The notes: generated from the letters alone by a model not told the origin. 64,000 nucleotides of DNA from Paraglaciecola sp030730205 (GCF_052119645.1 NZ_JBGQOM010000003.1:413323-477322), one strand, 5' to 3'; positions 17,828 through 26,827 are shown, counted from the first letter of the stretch. A program made the numbers and translations.

Positions 17828-19740
17828 TAGGCTGAAATTCTACTTTTACTGTTTAAACTGCCAACAAGTAGGCCGTGTTTTTTCAAATACACAAGCAACA
17901 AAGAAACGGCTGCTGGGGTAACGCCAGATATACGTCCTGCTTTGCCGATGGTCTCTGGTCTAGCGTTTGTTAATTTTGCCACGACTTCGTTACTTAAACC
18001 TGATATTACTTTATAGTCAAAATCTAAGGGAATGAGGGTATCTTCATTTCGTAGCGTCTTAGCAATTTCTTCTTTTTGACGTTCGATATATCCCGCATAT
18101 TTAATTTGAATTTCAACTTGTTCAGCGGCTTGAATATTGGCTATTTGTGGACCCAAAGATTCGATTTCCATTAAACGTTGATACGTCATTTCAGGACGTC
18201 GAATTAAATCTTCCAAGGTATTCTCACGAGTAACCGGGTTTTTCAATACTTGGTTTAATTCATTGACAGCTGGATGATGAGGGTGGATCCAAGTTGATCG
18301 CAAACGCTGGCTTTCTAATTCTATTGCTTCAAGTTTTTCATTAAATACTTGCCAGCGATGATCATCAACTAAACCTATTTTGCGACCTAACGCCGTCAAA
18401 CGCATGTCAGCATTGTCTTCACGAAGCAATAAACGATATTCAGCACGGCTAGTGAACATTCGATAAGGCTCTTTGGTCCCCATGGTGGCCAGATCATCGA
18501 TTAATACGCCCATGTAAGCTTCATCACGGCGTAAAGTGAACGAATCTTTATCCTGACTTGATAAAGCTGCGTTAGCACCGGCTACGAGGCCCTGAGCGCC
18601 TGCTTCTTCATAACCTGTTGTTCCATTGATTTGTCCCGCAAAAAATAAACCTTTGATAAACTTGGTCTCTAAACTCTGTTTCAGATCCCGAGGATCAAAG
18701 AAATCATATTCGATCGCATAACCTGGGCGAATGATGTGCGCATTTTCAAAACCTTTGATTGACCGAACCAAATTCATTTGAACATCAAAGGGGAGACTAG
18801 TTGAAATTCCATTTGGGTAAATTTCAATGCTATCTAAACCTTCTGGTTCAACAAATATTTGATGAGAATCTTTGTCTGCAAAACGGTGAATTTTATCTTC
18901 AATTGACGGACAGTACCGTGGGCCTATTCCCTCGATAACACCGGTATACATGGGAGAACGGTCAAGACCGCCACGAATTATTTCATGAGTACGTTCGTTT
19001 GTATAAGTAATATAACAAGGCACTTGTCGTGGATGATCACTGGTTTTTCCTAAAAATGAAAAAACCGGGATGGGGTCATCGCCATGTTGTTCTTGCATAG
19101 CAGTAAAATCTAAAGTTCTTGCGTCTAATCTTGCAGGGGTGCCTGTTTTCAAACGATCAACCCGAAAGGGTAGAGCACGTAAACGATCTGCGAGTGCGAT
19201 CGAAGGTGGATCACCTGCTCTACCTCCCTTGTAATTATTCATTCCAATATGAATTGTTCCACCAAGAAAGGTTCCCACGGTAAGCACTACTGACTTCGCC
19301 TTAAACTTAAGGCCCATCTGGGTAACAACGCCAACAACCTGATCATTTTCCACAATCAGATCATCACAAGACTGCTGAAACAAGGTGAGATTAGCTTGAT
19401 TTTCTAACATGTGTCTGATGCTTTTTCGGTACAAAGCCCGATCTGCTTGAGCTCGAGTTGCTCTTACTGCAGGCCCTTTACTTGAATTTAAAGTACGAAA
19501 TTGGATCCCAGCCTGATCCGTCGCCAGTGCCATTGCACCACCTAAAGCATCAATTTCTTTGACTAAATGCCCTTTGCCGATCCCACCAATTGCTGGATTA
19601 CATGACATTTGTCCTAATGTTTCAATATTGTGGGTTAACAATAATGTACTGACACCCATGCGAGCAGATGCTAACGCAGCTTCAGTGCCTGCGTGGCCTC
19701 CACCTACAACGATGACGTCAAATTGTTGCTGATAAAACAT
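17827..19740 (-). CDS. mnmG: tRNA wobble-uridine modification enzyme MnmG
   Basis: FAD-dependent partner of MnmE that installs the cmnm5 group on U34 of several tRNAs. The protein opens MFYQQQFDVIVVGGGHAGTEAA with the dinucleotide-binding motif and has the signature GQMSCNPAIGGIGKGHLV. The start at 19740 (AGAGG seven bases upstream) gives 637 aa; an eight-codon upstream extension is not family-like. It borders oriC directly, as gidA does in E. coli. Confidence 0.98.
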   Translation of the reverse strand: MFYQQQFDVIVVGGGHAGTEAALASARMGVSTLLLTHNIETLGQMSCNPAIGGIGKGHLVKEIDALGGAMALATDQAGIQFRTLNSSKGPAVRATRAQADRALYRKSIRHMLENQANLTLFQQSCDDLIVENDQVVGVVTQMGLKFKAKSVVLTVGTFLGGTIHIGMNNYKGGRAGDPPSIALADRLRALPFRVDRLKTGTPARLDARTLDFTAMQEQHGDDPIPVFSFLGKTSDHPRQVPCYITYTNERTHEIIRGGLDRSPMYTGVIEGIGPRYCPSIEDKIHRFADKDSHQIFVEPEGLDSIEIYPNGISTSLPFDVQMNLVRSIKGFENAHIIRPGYAIEYDFFDPRDLKQSLETKFIKGLFFAGQINGTTGYEEAGAQGLVAGANAALSSQDKDSFTLRRDEAYMGVLIDDLATMGTKEPYRMFTSRAEYRLLLREDNADMRLTALGRKIGLVDDHRWQVFNEKLEAIELESQRLRSTWIHPHHPAVNELNQVLKNPVTRENTLEDLIRRPEMTYQRLMEIESLGPQIANIQAAEQVEIQIKYAGYIERQKEEIAKTLRNEDTLIPLDFDYKVISGLSNEVVAKLTNARPETIGKAGRISGVTPAAVSLLLVYLKKHGLLVGSLNSKSRISA

Positions 19741-20314
19741 GATATGCCTCTTGGTAATATTCACCCACTCAAAACGGGCGCGTATTCTATATGTAAAAAG
19801 TCTTTTTTGAAATGCTTAAAAAATATTCAAAGTAACGATCCGATCATCTTTAATCTTTATATGATCTATTTGATCTTTACTTATTACTACTACTATTAGT
19901 AAAGCGATTTTCTGTGGATAAGACATTATATGTTTTTAAAATCAATTACTTAATTAGCATGTAAGTGTGTGTGTAAAGCTTGATCAACGCGGTATACACT
20001 GGGTGTAACCAGTAGTTTTATCCACAATGAAGATTATAAGTAATTGTATTAAGTGTATATGTACTGCTTATTAAGGTGTTATACATACTTTTATACACAT
20101 AATTTTATAAGCGGTGATCTAGCTGTGAGTAAACTGTGATCGTCTGATCAAATTTGCTGATGTAGTATTAAAAGTATGATCGCAGTTCACACGACTGTAA
20201 AGCCTTATGACAGCGAGGTTTGACTTAAAAAATTTAAGGAGGGTGCATGTAACTGAAGGGATCAGTGATCAGTATTAGCTAGCATACTAGCGTGTTAACA
20301 GTGATCACCGATCA
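19741..20314. other. oriC: Chromosomal replication origin oriC
   Basis: This 574-bp AT-rich gap contains no gene. It has perfect DnaA boxes at 19913-19921 (minus) and 20018-20026 (plus), an R2-like TTATACACA at 20091-20099 and a relaxed box at 20079-20087. There are 13 GATC sites, versus about two expected. 13-mer-like repeats starting GATCT at 19863 and 19872 border mnmG. Six triplets (TTA TTA CTA CTA CTA TTA, 19881-19898) read as TAA/TAG on the minus strand, 14 bases from the first DnaA box: the arrangement described for DnaA-trios. Position beside mnmG and near mioC matches E. coli oriC. Confidence 0.93.
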
Positions 20315-21133
20315 TTATCTTACTTGATTGGGTCTGTATCCACTGTAAGCTGGTTTAGATTCTACTTGGGTAGGTATAATCTCTTTTCGACGGCTGGGAC
20401 CAGAAAACTTAACTTTGTAAGTATCATATTCTTTAATTGATTCGAAACAATAACTGCCTAAGGCTTGTTCTAATTCAGCTAAGTTATGGTTGGTAATTAA
20501 TATGCAATTTTTGTGATTAGCAAGTCTTTGTCGTAACAAATTACCAAGCCAACTTTGCGCATTTTTTTTCAGTGTGGTTTCATTTACACAAACTTCATCG
20601 AGTATTAATAAGTCAACGTCCAAGAGTTCTTGGTTAATTTCTCGAAATTTTTGTGCAACATTATCTTGTGCATTGTAGTCATATGAAAAAAAGCGCATTT
20701 CTAGGATGCTTGATAGCTGTCGATACAATACAGATATCTCGAACTTTTCTATGAGTTCGTGAGCAATGGCTCCTGCAGTATGAGATTTTCCACGGCCGTA
20801 GTCGCCATAAAATATCATCATATGCGAACCACTTCTTCGCCAATTGATGTCCTCATGAGCAGCAATAAAAGACTTGGCAATGCTAACGGCTTCAATAACG
20901 TCTTCACTGTCTTCAATTAGATTTGCAAAGGTCCAACTGGAGTTTAAATCTGAGCGTCCCTGAATAGACTGGATACGATGCTTTTTACTTTCTTGTTGCA
21001 TTAACCTAACATCTCGATTGGCTAACGCTTCGTACTCTGTCCGCAAAGATTGGTAGTCGGTATATTTATCAGGGATATACTGACGGCCTAATGCTTTACC
21101 TAATTGCTGAATTTTATTCTTGATATTATCCAC
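20315..21133 (-). CDS. DnaC-like helicase-loader ATPase
   Basis: The 272-residue protein resembles the DnaC/IstB-type AAA+ loaders that deliver DnaB helicase to the origin. It has a basic helical N-terminus, Walker A GDYGRGKS (110-117), Walker B LLILDE (175-180) and a sensor-1-like LITNHN (212-217). In E. coli DnaC the next block is LGERVMDRMR with the arginine finger; the aligned segment here is LGSYCFESIK (225-234), so that arginine seems absent. It starts with GTG inside a perfect DnaA box and has only a weak ribosome-binding site. It follows a DnaT-like gene by 39 bp and ends at oriC. A plain AAA+ protein of other function is the alternative. Confidence 0.82.
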   Translation of the reverse strand: MDNIKNKIQQLGKALGRQYIPDKYTDYQSLRTEYEALANRDVRLMQQESKKHRIQSIQGRSDLNSSWTFANLIEDSEDVIEAVSIAKSFIAAHEDINWRRSGSHMMIFYGDYGRGKSHTAGAIAHELIEKFEISVLYRQLSSILEMRFFSYDYNAQDNVAQKFREINQELLDVDLLILDEVCVNETTLKKNAQSWLGNLLRQRLANHKNCILITNHNLAELEQALGSYCFESIKEYDTYKVKFSGPSRRKEIIPTQVESKPAYSGYRPNQVR

Positions 21134-21134
21134 A
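21126..21134 (+). promoter_or_regulatory. Perfect DnaA box over the dnaC-like start codon
   Basis: TTATCCACA covers the GTG start codon (minus-strand 21133-21131) of the DnaC-like gene. DnaA binding here could repress the loader gene or extend the origin complex. The match is exact; the regulatory meaning is inferred. Confidence 0.6.
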
Positions 21135-21172
21135 GAATTTACAATCCAAAATTTAATGGGTTAAAAGGGCAT

Positions 21173-21838
21173 TTAGTTAGATTTTATATTGCTAGTTTTA
21201 CTGTATTTTTCAACTAACTTCTTGGCATTGTCGTCGGCCACTATTCCAGCTTTCACTGGTACCAATTGCTGACCTACTTTATGCACATTTTTAGTCCCAT
21301 GGGCTAAACGTTTTCGCTTTAAATTAAAAACAAACTTTTGCGTCCATTGAAATTGGCTAAAATGACTTTCAGGCCGACTTAGCCAATAGGAGATAAACTC
21401 GCCTAATTCTTCTTCAGAATAGCGATAATCAATAATACCCATTAACTTAGCTAAGTCAGCGAGTAAATTTTCATTTGGTTGCCAACTAGTATGCATGCTT
21501 TGCCATTCAATGTGCATTTTTGCATAATCATCTGGTGCTATTAACATCAAAGGTAGCAACAGTACTTTACCATTGAAGCTATGATTTAACTCTACTTCGC
21601 TTTTGAAGCTGACAAGGCCGACATTGAGTAATTCTTTTATTAAACTATTTATTTGCCGACCAAGGGTAAATTTTTCTTCTTTTGCATTCAGCAGTTTTAT
21701 TAAATTTTTATAATTTAGAGCTTGAGTTATTCCGGTTTTATTATTTACAGAACCCTTCAAGCCCAATAAATATAGCACTCTGGCTTCATTACTGAGTGCT
21801 TGCTCTAAAGCACTTTGTTCAGCTTGGTTAATATTCAT
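21173..21838 (-). CDS. DnaT-like primosomal protein
   Basis: The 221-residue product has an N-terminal winged-helix-like segment (LSNEARVLYLLGLKG to about residue 100) and a C-terminal block, about 116-177, matching the DnaT DNA-binding domain: SWQPNENLLADLAKLMGI then EEELGEFISYWLSR and FQWTQKF. E. coli DnaT shows the same W-x-P, EELxxFIxYW and QWQQK pattern. DnaT assists PriA/PriB-directed replication restart and DnaB-DnaC loading. Being directly upstream of a DnaC-like gene mirrors the E. coli dnaTC pair and strengthens both assignments. Phage replication proteins also carry this domain, so transfer from a phage is possible. Confidence 0.78.
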   Translation of the reverse strand: MNINQAEQSALEQALSNEARVLYLLGLKGSVNNKTGITQALNYKNLIKLLNAKEEKFTLGRQINSLIKELLNVGLVSFKSEVELNHSFNGKVLLLPLMLIAPDDYAKMHIEWQSMHTSWQPNENLLADLAKLMGIIDYRYSEEELGEFISYWLSRPESHFSQFQWTQKFVFNLKRKRLAHGTKNVHKVGQQLVPVKAGIVADDNAKKLVEKYSKTSNIKSN

Positions 21839-21857
21839 TGCGTAATTATAATGTGCA

Positions 21858-22301
21858 TTAGGACAATGCTAGTGAAGGCAACATATTATTTAACCACTCA
21901 ATAGCGACTTCCTCAGGAATGGGATGGGTTAAAACATCAATATGCAGTGCAGGAATAAGTAATTTGGCACCTGATTGAATTAATGTTTGTTCAAGCGTGT
22001 AAGCGCCATTGCAAAAAGTATCGTAACTACTATCGCCTAAACCAACCACCAAAAAGGAGAGCCCGTTTAAATCTTGCTCACTGATTTGTGTAGCAAAATG
22101 CTGGATATTATCGGGTAAGTCACCAGCTCCATGCGTAGAGGTACAAATTAACCAAATGCTGTCTTTAGCAATATCCGCATAATTTGGGACGAGATGGATG
22201 AGTGAACTGTGACTGTGCTCTTTTAATGTCTCAGCCAAGGCATCAGCGACATATTCGCTAGCACCTAATACACTCCCTACAATGATGTCAAACCTTGCCA
22301 T
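21858..22301 (-). CDS. mioC: Flavodoxin-domain protein MioC
   Basis: Small FMN-binding electron carrier; E. coli MioC supports biotin synthase activity in vitro. The 147-residue product has the FMN phosphate-binding start VGSVLGASEYVADALA, the STHGAGDLPDN loop and the GLGDSSYDTFCNGA loop. In E. coli mioC is adjacent to oriC and transcribed into it. Here dnaT- and dnaC-like genes lie between them, but the direction toward oriC is the same. Confidence 0.93.
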   Translation of the reverse strand: MARFDIIVGSVLGASEYVADALAETLKEHSHSSLIHLVPNYADIAKDSIWLICTSTHGAGDLPDNIQHFATQISEQDLNGLSFLVVGLGDSSYDTFCNGAYTLEQTLIQSGAKLLIPALHIDVLTHPIPEEVAIEWLNNMLPSLALS

Positions 22302-22377
22302 TATTTTGTCTTCTTACACTCTGTTTGGTTAATTGTACCTTGCTTGAAGTGCAGGCACTATGTTGGTGTAGATATAA

Positions 22378-23760
22378 TTACTTGCCGATACAAAAAGAAG
22401 AAAAAATCTTACCTAACAAATCATCTGAGCTAAATTCTCCGGTGATTTGATTAAGCTGATCTTGAGTTAAGCGCAATTCTTCTGCTAATAGTTCACCCGC
22501 TAGATGTTCCTCAAGCTGCTGTTTTCCAAGGTACAAATGCTCTGCTGCTCGCTCAATGGCATCTAAGTGGCGACGTCGAGCGATAAACTGTCCTTCATTG
22601 TTGCTGTTAAAACCCATACAGGCTTTTAGGTGTCCTGTGAGTAACGAAATTCCATTACCATCATTTGCTGAAATCGATATGACCGGATACTCGCCTTCTT
22701 CGTTAATACCTACCGCTTCACCGGTTAAATCAATTTTATTACGAATGACAGTAAGTCCAATATTGCTAGGAATTTTTTGAAAAAATTCTGGCCAAATTAA
22801 CTGTGGATGAGTGTGGAGGGTATCCGTACTATCGAGCATAAACAGAACACGATCTGCCTGTTCTATTTCAAGCCACGCCCTTTCAATGCCTATTTTTTCA
22901 ACCTTATCAGGGCTATCACGTAAACCTGCGGTATCAATAATATGAAGGGGCATACCATCTATATGTATGTGTTCTTTAAGTACATCTCGAGTTGTGCCTG
23001 CGATATCTGTAACAATTGCTGCTTCACGGCCGGCGAGGGCATTAAGTAAACTAGATTTTCCGGCATTAGGCTTACCAGCAATAACGACCCGCATGCCTTC
23101 TCGTAATAAGGTGCCTTGTTTCGTTTGCCGTCTTAATTGTTCGAATGAACTAATAATGGCAGATAAATCAGCCTGAATTTTGCCATCACTTAAAAAATCA
23201 ATTTCTTCTTCAGGAAAATCAATAGCAGCTTCTACGTACATGCGTAAATGAATGACTTGTTCAACAAGTTGATGAATTTGTTGTGAAAATTGGCCTTGCA
23301 ATGATCGTAATGCACCCTTTGCTGCTTGCTCAGAGCTGGCATCTATTAAATCGGCTATCGCTTCAGCTTGTGCCAAGTCCAGTTTGTCATTTAAGAAGGC
23401 TCTTTCGCTGAACTCACCCGGTCTGGCAATACGAATATTGCCTAATTTAAGGATTGCTTGTAATAACATATCGAGCACAACTTGACCGCCATGGCCTTGC
23501 AATTCAAGTACGTCTTCGCCAGTGAACGAATTAGGGGCTTTAAAAAACAAGGCTATGCCTTGATCGATGAGTTGACCATCCTGATCTTTGAAACTCAAAT
23601 ATTCAGCTTTTCTTGTTTCTGGTAGTTTACCCAATACATGTTGGGCTACTGATTTAGCAAGATGTCCTGATATTCTTAGTATCCCCACTCCTCCTCGTCC
23701 TGGGGCCGTCGCTTGGGCAACAATGGTCTCTGTATCGAAAGCTGTAGTTGAGTTAGGCAC
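22378..23760 (-). CDS. mnmE: tRNA modification GTPase MnmE
   Basis: Works with MnmG on wobble U34. The 460-residue product has the N-terminal folate-binding domain (ATAPGRGGVGILRISG), a G domain with GKPNAGKSSLLN, DIAGTTRD, DTAGLR and NKIDL, and the essential C-terminal CIGK. Its gene lies 8 bp downstream of yajQ rather than directly after yidC. Confidence 0.98.
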   Translation of the reverse strand: MPNSTTAFDTETIVAQATAPGRGGVGILRISGHLAKSVAQHVLGKLPETRKAEYLSFKDQDGQLIDQGIALFFKAPNSFTGEDVLELQGHGGQVVLDMLLQAILKLGNIRIARPGEFSERAFLNDKLDLAQAEAIADLIDASSEQAAKGALRSLQGQFSQQIHQLVEQVIHLRMYVEAAIDFPEEEIDFLSDGKIQADLSAIISSFEQLRRQTKQGTLLREGMRVVIAGKPNAGKSSLLNALAGREAAIVTDIAGTTRDVLKEHIHIDGMPLHIIDTAGLRDSPDKVEKIGIERAWLEIEQADRVLFMLDSTDTLHTHPQLIWPEFFQKIPSNIGLTVIRNKIDLTGEAVGINEEGEYPVISISANDGNGISLLTGHLKACMGFNSNNEGQFIARRRHLDAIERAAEHLYLGKQQLEEHLAGELLAEELRLTQDQLNQITGEFSSDDLLGKIFSSFCIGK

Positions 23761-23768
23761 GACTTAAA

Positions 23769-24251
23769 TCAATCTCTAAAGTTGGTAAATTGCACGGGTT
23801 GATCTAAGTCTGCACCCTTAGCTAAAGCCATCACCTGTTGAAGATCATCTCGTTTTTTACCTGTGACTCTAACTTGTTCACCTTGAATTGAAGCTTGAAC
23901 CTTTATTTTCGCTTCTTTAATCAGTTTGATTATTTTCTTACTTGTTGCTTGCTCAATTCCCTGTTTAAAAGCGATGGCTTGTTTGTATATTCTACCAATG
24001 TGTTGCACGTCTTTTTCTTCAAAAGCGGCCGTATCTACACCCCTTTTTACACAGGTACCACGCAAAATATCCAACATTTGACGCAATTGAAAATCATTGT
24101 CAGCTACCATAGTTACGATACTTTCTTTAAGTTCGAAGCTAGCATCAACGCCTCTAAAATCGAAGCGTGTTGTAATTTCTCTGTTTGCATTATCAACCGC
24201 GTTTTTTAATTCAACGAGATCTATTTCTGAAACGATGTCAAAAGAGGGCAT
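23769..24251 (-). CDS. yajQ: YajQ-family nucleotide-binding protein
   Basis: YajQ proteins are small two-domain proteins; some have been reported as cyclic di-GMP effectors. The 160-residue product shows the signature MPSFDIVSEIDLVELKNAVDNA, TTRFDFRG and KEAKIKVQASIQGEQVRVTGKKRDDLQ. It sits between the yidC terminator and mnmE, so it probably drives a yajQ-mnmE transcript from its own promoter in 24252-24290. Confidence 0.94.
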   Translation of the reverse strand: MPSFDIVSEIDLVELKNAVDNANREITTRFDFRGVDASFELKESIVTMVADNDFQLRQMLDILRGTCVKRGVDTAAFEEKDVQHIGRIYKQAIAFKQGIEQATSKKIIKLIKEAKIKVQASIQGEQVRVTGKKRDDLQQVMALAKGADLDQPVQFTNFRD

Positions 24252-24292
24252 ACTTGGTCCTATTGATTAAAGATACAGTACGCTTATTGTAA

Positions 24293-24340
24293 GCAAAAAA
24301 AAGCCCGTTTTATATCTTATTAATCGATATGCAACGGGCC
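24293..24340 (-). terminator. Intrinsic terminator after yidC
   Basis: On the minus strand GGCCCGTT ... AACGGGCT (24302-24309 with 24333-24340) closes a longer stem that also pairs ATATC with GATAT, and is followed by a run of eight T. It ends the rpmH-rnpA-yidD-yidC transcript 25 bp past yidC. Confidence 0.8.
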
Positions 24341-24364
24341 TGATAATATTTATTTATCTATTTC

Positions 24365-26005
24365 TTATTTAGTTTGTAAGCCTCGTTTTTCCATTGAGGC
24401 ATAAATAAACTTAGCTTGAACTAAAGTAATGACGTTACTGATTAACCAGTACAGAACTAAACCTGCTGGGAAAATAAAGAAGAATAAGCTCATGGCTACG
24501 GGCATAAACTGCATTATTTTTTGTTGCATAGGGTCTGTCATTGTCATTGGCTGAAGTTTTTGCAATAAGTACATTGATATGCCCGTTAAAATTGGCAAAA
24601 CAAAGTAGGGGTCTTTTGCACTTAAGTCAGTGATCCAAAAAATAAAGTCTGCGTGACGTAACTCTACACTTTCTAATAATACCCAGTACAAGGCTAAGAA
24701 TATTGGCATTTGGAGCAACAAAGGTAAGCAACCGCCCATAGGATTTACTTTATCTTTTTTATACAGCTCCATCATGGCTTGCTGCATTTTCTGCCTGTCA
24801 TCACCAAAGCGTTCTTTTAAGGCATCCATTTTAGGTTTAAGTGCACGCATTTTTGCCATTGATTCGTATTGCTTTTTAGTCAGCCAGTACATGCTGCCCT
24901 TAACAATAATGGTAATAATGATGATGGCATAGCCCCAGTTGCCAACGATGTTATGGATAATTTGCAGTAACGCAAAAAGGTACTTTGATATCATCCATAA
25001 AAAGCCATAATCAACAGTTAAATCTAAACCGCGGGCAATGCCAGCTAAGGTATCTTGATCTTTTGGACCAAGGTATAAAATACTACTGATTTCAGTCGTT
25101 TGGCCTGGCTCTATTGTTGTTACTTGTCCGGTAAAACCAATTACGGCATTCGTATTTTGCCTAACAGCACTGTAAAGCGAATTTGTTTCATCTTGAGGGG
25201 GTACCCAGGCTGACACAAAATAATGTTCAATCATGGCGGCCCAACCAGCTTTTGTGGTTTTGTTTAATTTTTTGTCTGTAATATCATCAAAAGAATACTT
25301 TTTATATTGGTCTTCTTCTGTTGAATACGCGCCGCCTCGGTAGGTCGGCATAAACATACTGCCTTCACCTTCAACCATGCTCTGTTTTAATTGGCCAAAC
25401 TGTTGGACCTGTTTGCTAGACGATGTATTGTTGGTAATACCATAACTTACATGTATCTGATGACTACCTTTAATAAAACTAAAGGTTTTAACAACCGTCA
25501 TGCCATCTGGTGTAGTGTAAGTAAGTGGTATTGTTAAACTATCACCAGTTAAGGTGTAGCTGTCTTGTTCAGCGGAGTAAACTGGACGTGTTTTACTGTC
25601 AGTACCATCACGACCGACTAAACCACTTTGAGCAACATATAAATGCTCACCACTTGGCCTAAGTAAGCTGTAGGATTCAGAAGAGCCTTGGGTCAGTGGG
25701 AAATCGGCTAAATTAGCAGAAATCACGTCTCCACCTTTGGTATCAATTTCAAGTAATAAGGTGTCGGTAGTCACTGAAATGACTTTTTCGCTGATAGTCG
25801 TCGTATTTGCAACACCCATTTGTTCTGGTGAAGTTACTTGAGGGGCGTCACTGTTTGTGACTACTGCACCGTTACCATCGGTTTGAACCGTAGAAGGGGT
25901 CGTTTGTTCAACAGGTTTAGGGCCGTAATCAATTTGCCACTGTTGCCACAATAGAAAGCTGACCATTGCTAGGCCAATTAACAAAAAGCTGCGTTGGGAT
26001 TCCAT
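24365..26005 (-). CDS. yidC: Membrane protein insertase YidC
   Basis: Inserts inner-membrane proteins alone or with SecYEG. The 546-residue protein has an N-terminal anchor with the family start SQRSFLLIGLAMVSFLLWQQW, a large periplasmic domain and five C-terminal membrane segments with NPMGGCLPLLLQMPIFLALYWVL. In canonical rpmH-rnpA-yidD-yidC order. Confidence 0.98.
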   Translation of the reverse strand: MESQRSFLLIGLAMVSFLLWQQWQIDYGPKPVEQTTPSTVQTDGNGAVVTNSDAPQVTSPEQMGVANTTTISEKVISVTTDTLLLEIDTKGGDVISANLADFPLTQGSSESYSLLRPSGEHLYVAQSGLVGRDGTDSKTRPVYSAEQDSYTLTGDSLTIPLTYTTPDGMTVVKTFSFIKGSHQIHVSYGITNNTSSSKQVQQFGQLKQSMVEGEGSMFMPTYRGGAYSTEEDQYKKYSFDDITDKKLNKTTKAGWAAMIEHYFVSAWVPPQDETNSLYSAVRQNTNAVIGFTGQVTTIEPGQTTEISSILYLGPKDQDTLAGIARGLDLTVDYGFLWMISKYLFALLQIIHNIVGNWGYAIIIITIIVKGSMYWLTKKQYESMAKMRALKPKMDALKERFGDDRQKMQQAMMELYKKDKVNPMGGCLPLLLQMPIFLALYWVLLESVELRHADFIFWITDLSAKDPYFVLPILTGISMYLLQKLQPMTMTDPMQQKIMQFMPVAMSLFFFIFPAGLVLYWLISNVITLVQAKFIYASMEKRGLQTK

Positions 26006-26106
26006 AAAGTACTCTAATTAACTACTCATTGATATTTGTGACTTTTTAAAAACAAACCACGTCGAATTAAATTTAAAATTAACCTTCCTTTAATAAGGGC
26101 AGTTTA

Positions 26107-26355
26107 TTATTTATCACTATTTTTTTTGGGCACGGGATCGTACCCGCCATCATTCATAGGATGACATCTAGAAATTCTTTTCATGCTTAGCCAGATACCG
26201 TTAACCATTCCATGTTCATTTATTGCTTCAATAGCATAATGTGAACAACTAGGATGGAATCTACAATGAGGACCAAGCATTGGAGAAATTAAAAGCTGAT
26301 AACTTTTAATTAGCCCTATTGGTATTACGCGCAACGCTGTGCTAATTTTTTCCAT
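26107..26355 (-). CDS. yidD: Membrane protein insertion efficiency factor YidD
   Basis: Short amphipathic protein that aids YidC-dependent insertion. The 82-residue product contains the family core IKSYQLLISPMLGPHCRFHPSCSHYAIEAI and the CHPMNDGGYDPVP tail. Its first 31 bp overlap the end of rnpA in another frame, a typical arrangement. Confidence 0.96.
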   Translation of the reverse strand: MEKISTALRVIPIGLIKSYQLLISPMLGPHCRFHPSCSHYAIEAINEHGMVNGIWLSMKRISRCHPMNDGGYDPVPKKNSDK

Positions 26356-26678
26356 AACTTATTCAGTAAAGAAAACAGCTCTTGATTAGATAGTTTATCT
26401 AATCCACTCTTACCTACCACCACTATATCAATACTTGGTAACGATTGTCTCTGCAGTCTGAAGCTTTCTCTAATAATCCGCTTAAGTCTATTTCTGTCAT
26501 GCGCTAGCTTGACGCGTTTTTTGGATATAGTAATGCCTAAACGAGGTACTGCACTTTCATTTTTGCGAGCGAGTAAAGTAAGTTGGGGTGAAACAGAGGG
26601 AATAGCGTTGTTGAACACATATTCAAAGTGGGTGGGAGTAAGTAGTCTTAGCTCCCGAGAAAAATGATTTTCACCCAC
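26325..26678 (-). CDS. rnpA: Ribonuclease P protein component
   Basis: Protein subunit of RNase P, which matures tRNA 5' ends. The 117-residue basic product aligns with E. coli RnpA from FSRELRLLTPTHF and has the RNR motif DRNRLKRIIRESFRL. I accept the GTG at 26678, since the family start lies exactly there. No strong Shine-Dalgarno is visible, consistent with coupling to rpmH 14 bp upstream. Confidence 0.96.
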   Translation of the reverse strand: MGENHFSRELRLLTPTHFEYVFNNAIPSVSPQLTLLARKNESAVPRLGITISKKRVKLAHDRNRLKRIIRESFRLQRQSLPSIDIVVVGKSGLDKLSNQELFSLLNKLWKKLAQRCA

Positions 26679-26692
26679 CTTGGATAATTAAA

Positions 26693-26827
26693 TTAAGCAG
26701 ATAAACGAGCACGGCCTTTAGCACGGCGATTAGCTATAACCTTGCGGCCATTTTTAGTCGCCATACGGGCACGAAAACCGTGTGAACGCTTACGCTTTAA
26801 GTTGCTTGGTTGAAAAGTTCTTTTCAT
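26693..26827 (-). CDS. rpmH: 50S ribosomal protein L34
   Basis: The 44-residue very basic product begins MKRTFQPSNLKRKRSHGFRA and ends RAKGRARLSA, the invariant L34 sequence. AGGACTAGG precedes the ATG. First gene of the leftward rnpA-yidD-yidC transcript, driven by a near-consensus promoter at 26899-26927. Confidence 0.99.
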   Translation of the reverse strand: MKRTFQPSNLKRKRSHGFRARMATKNGRKVIANRRAKGRARLSA

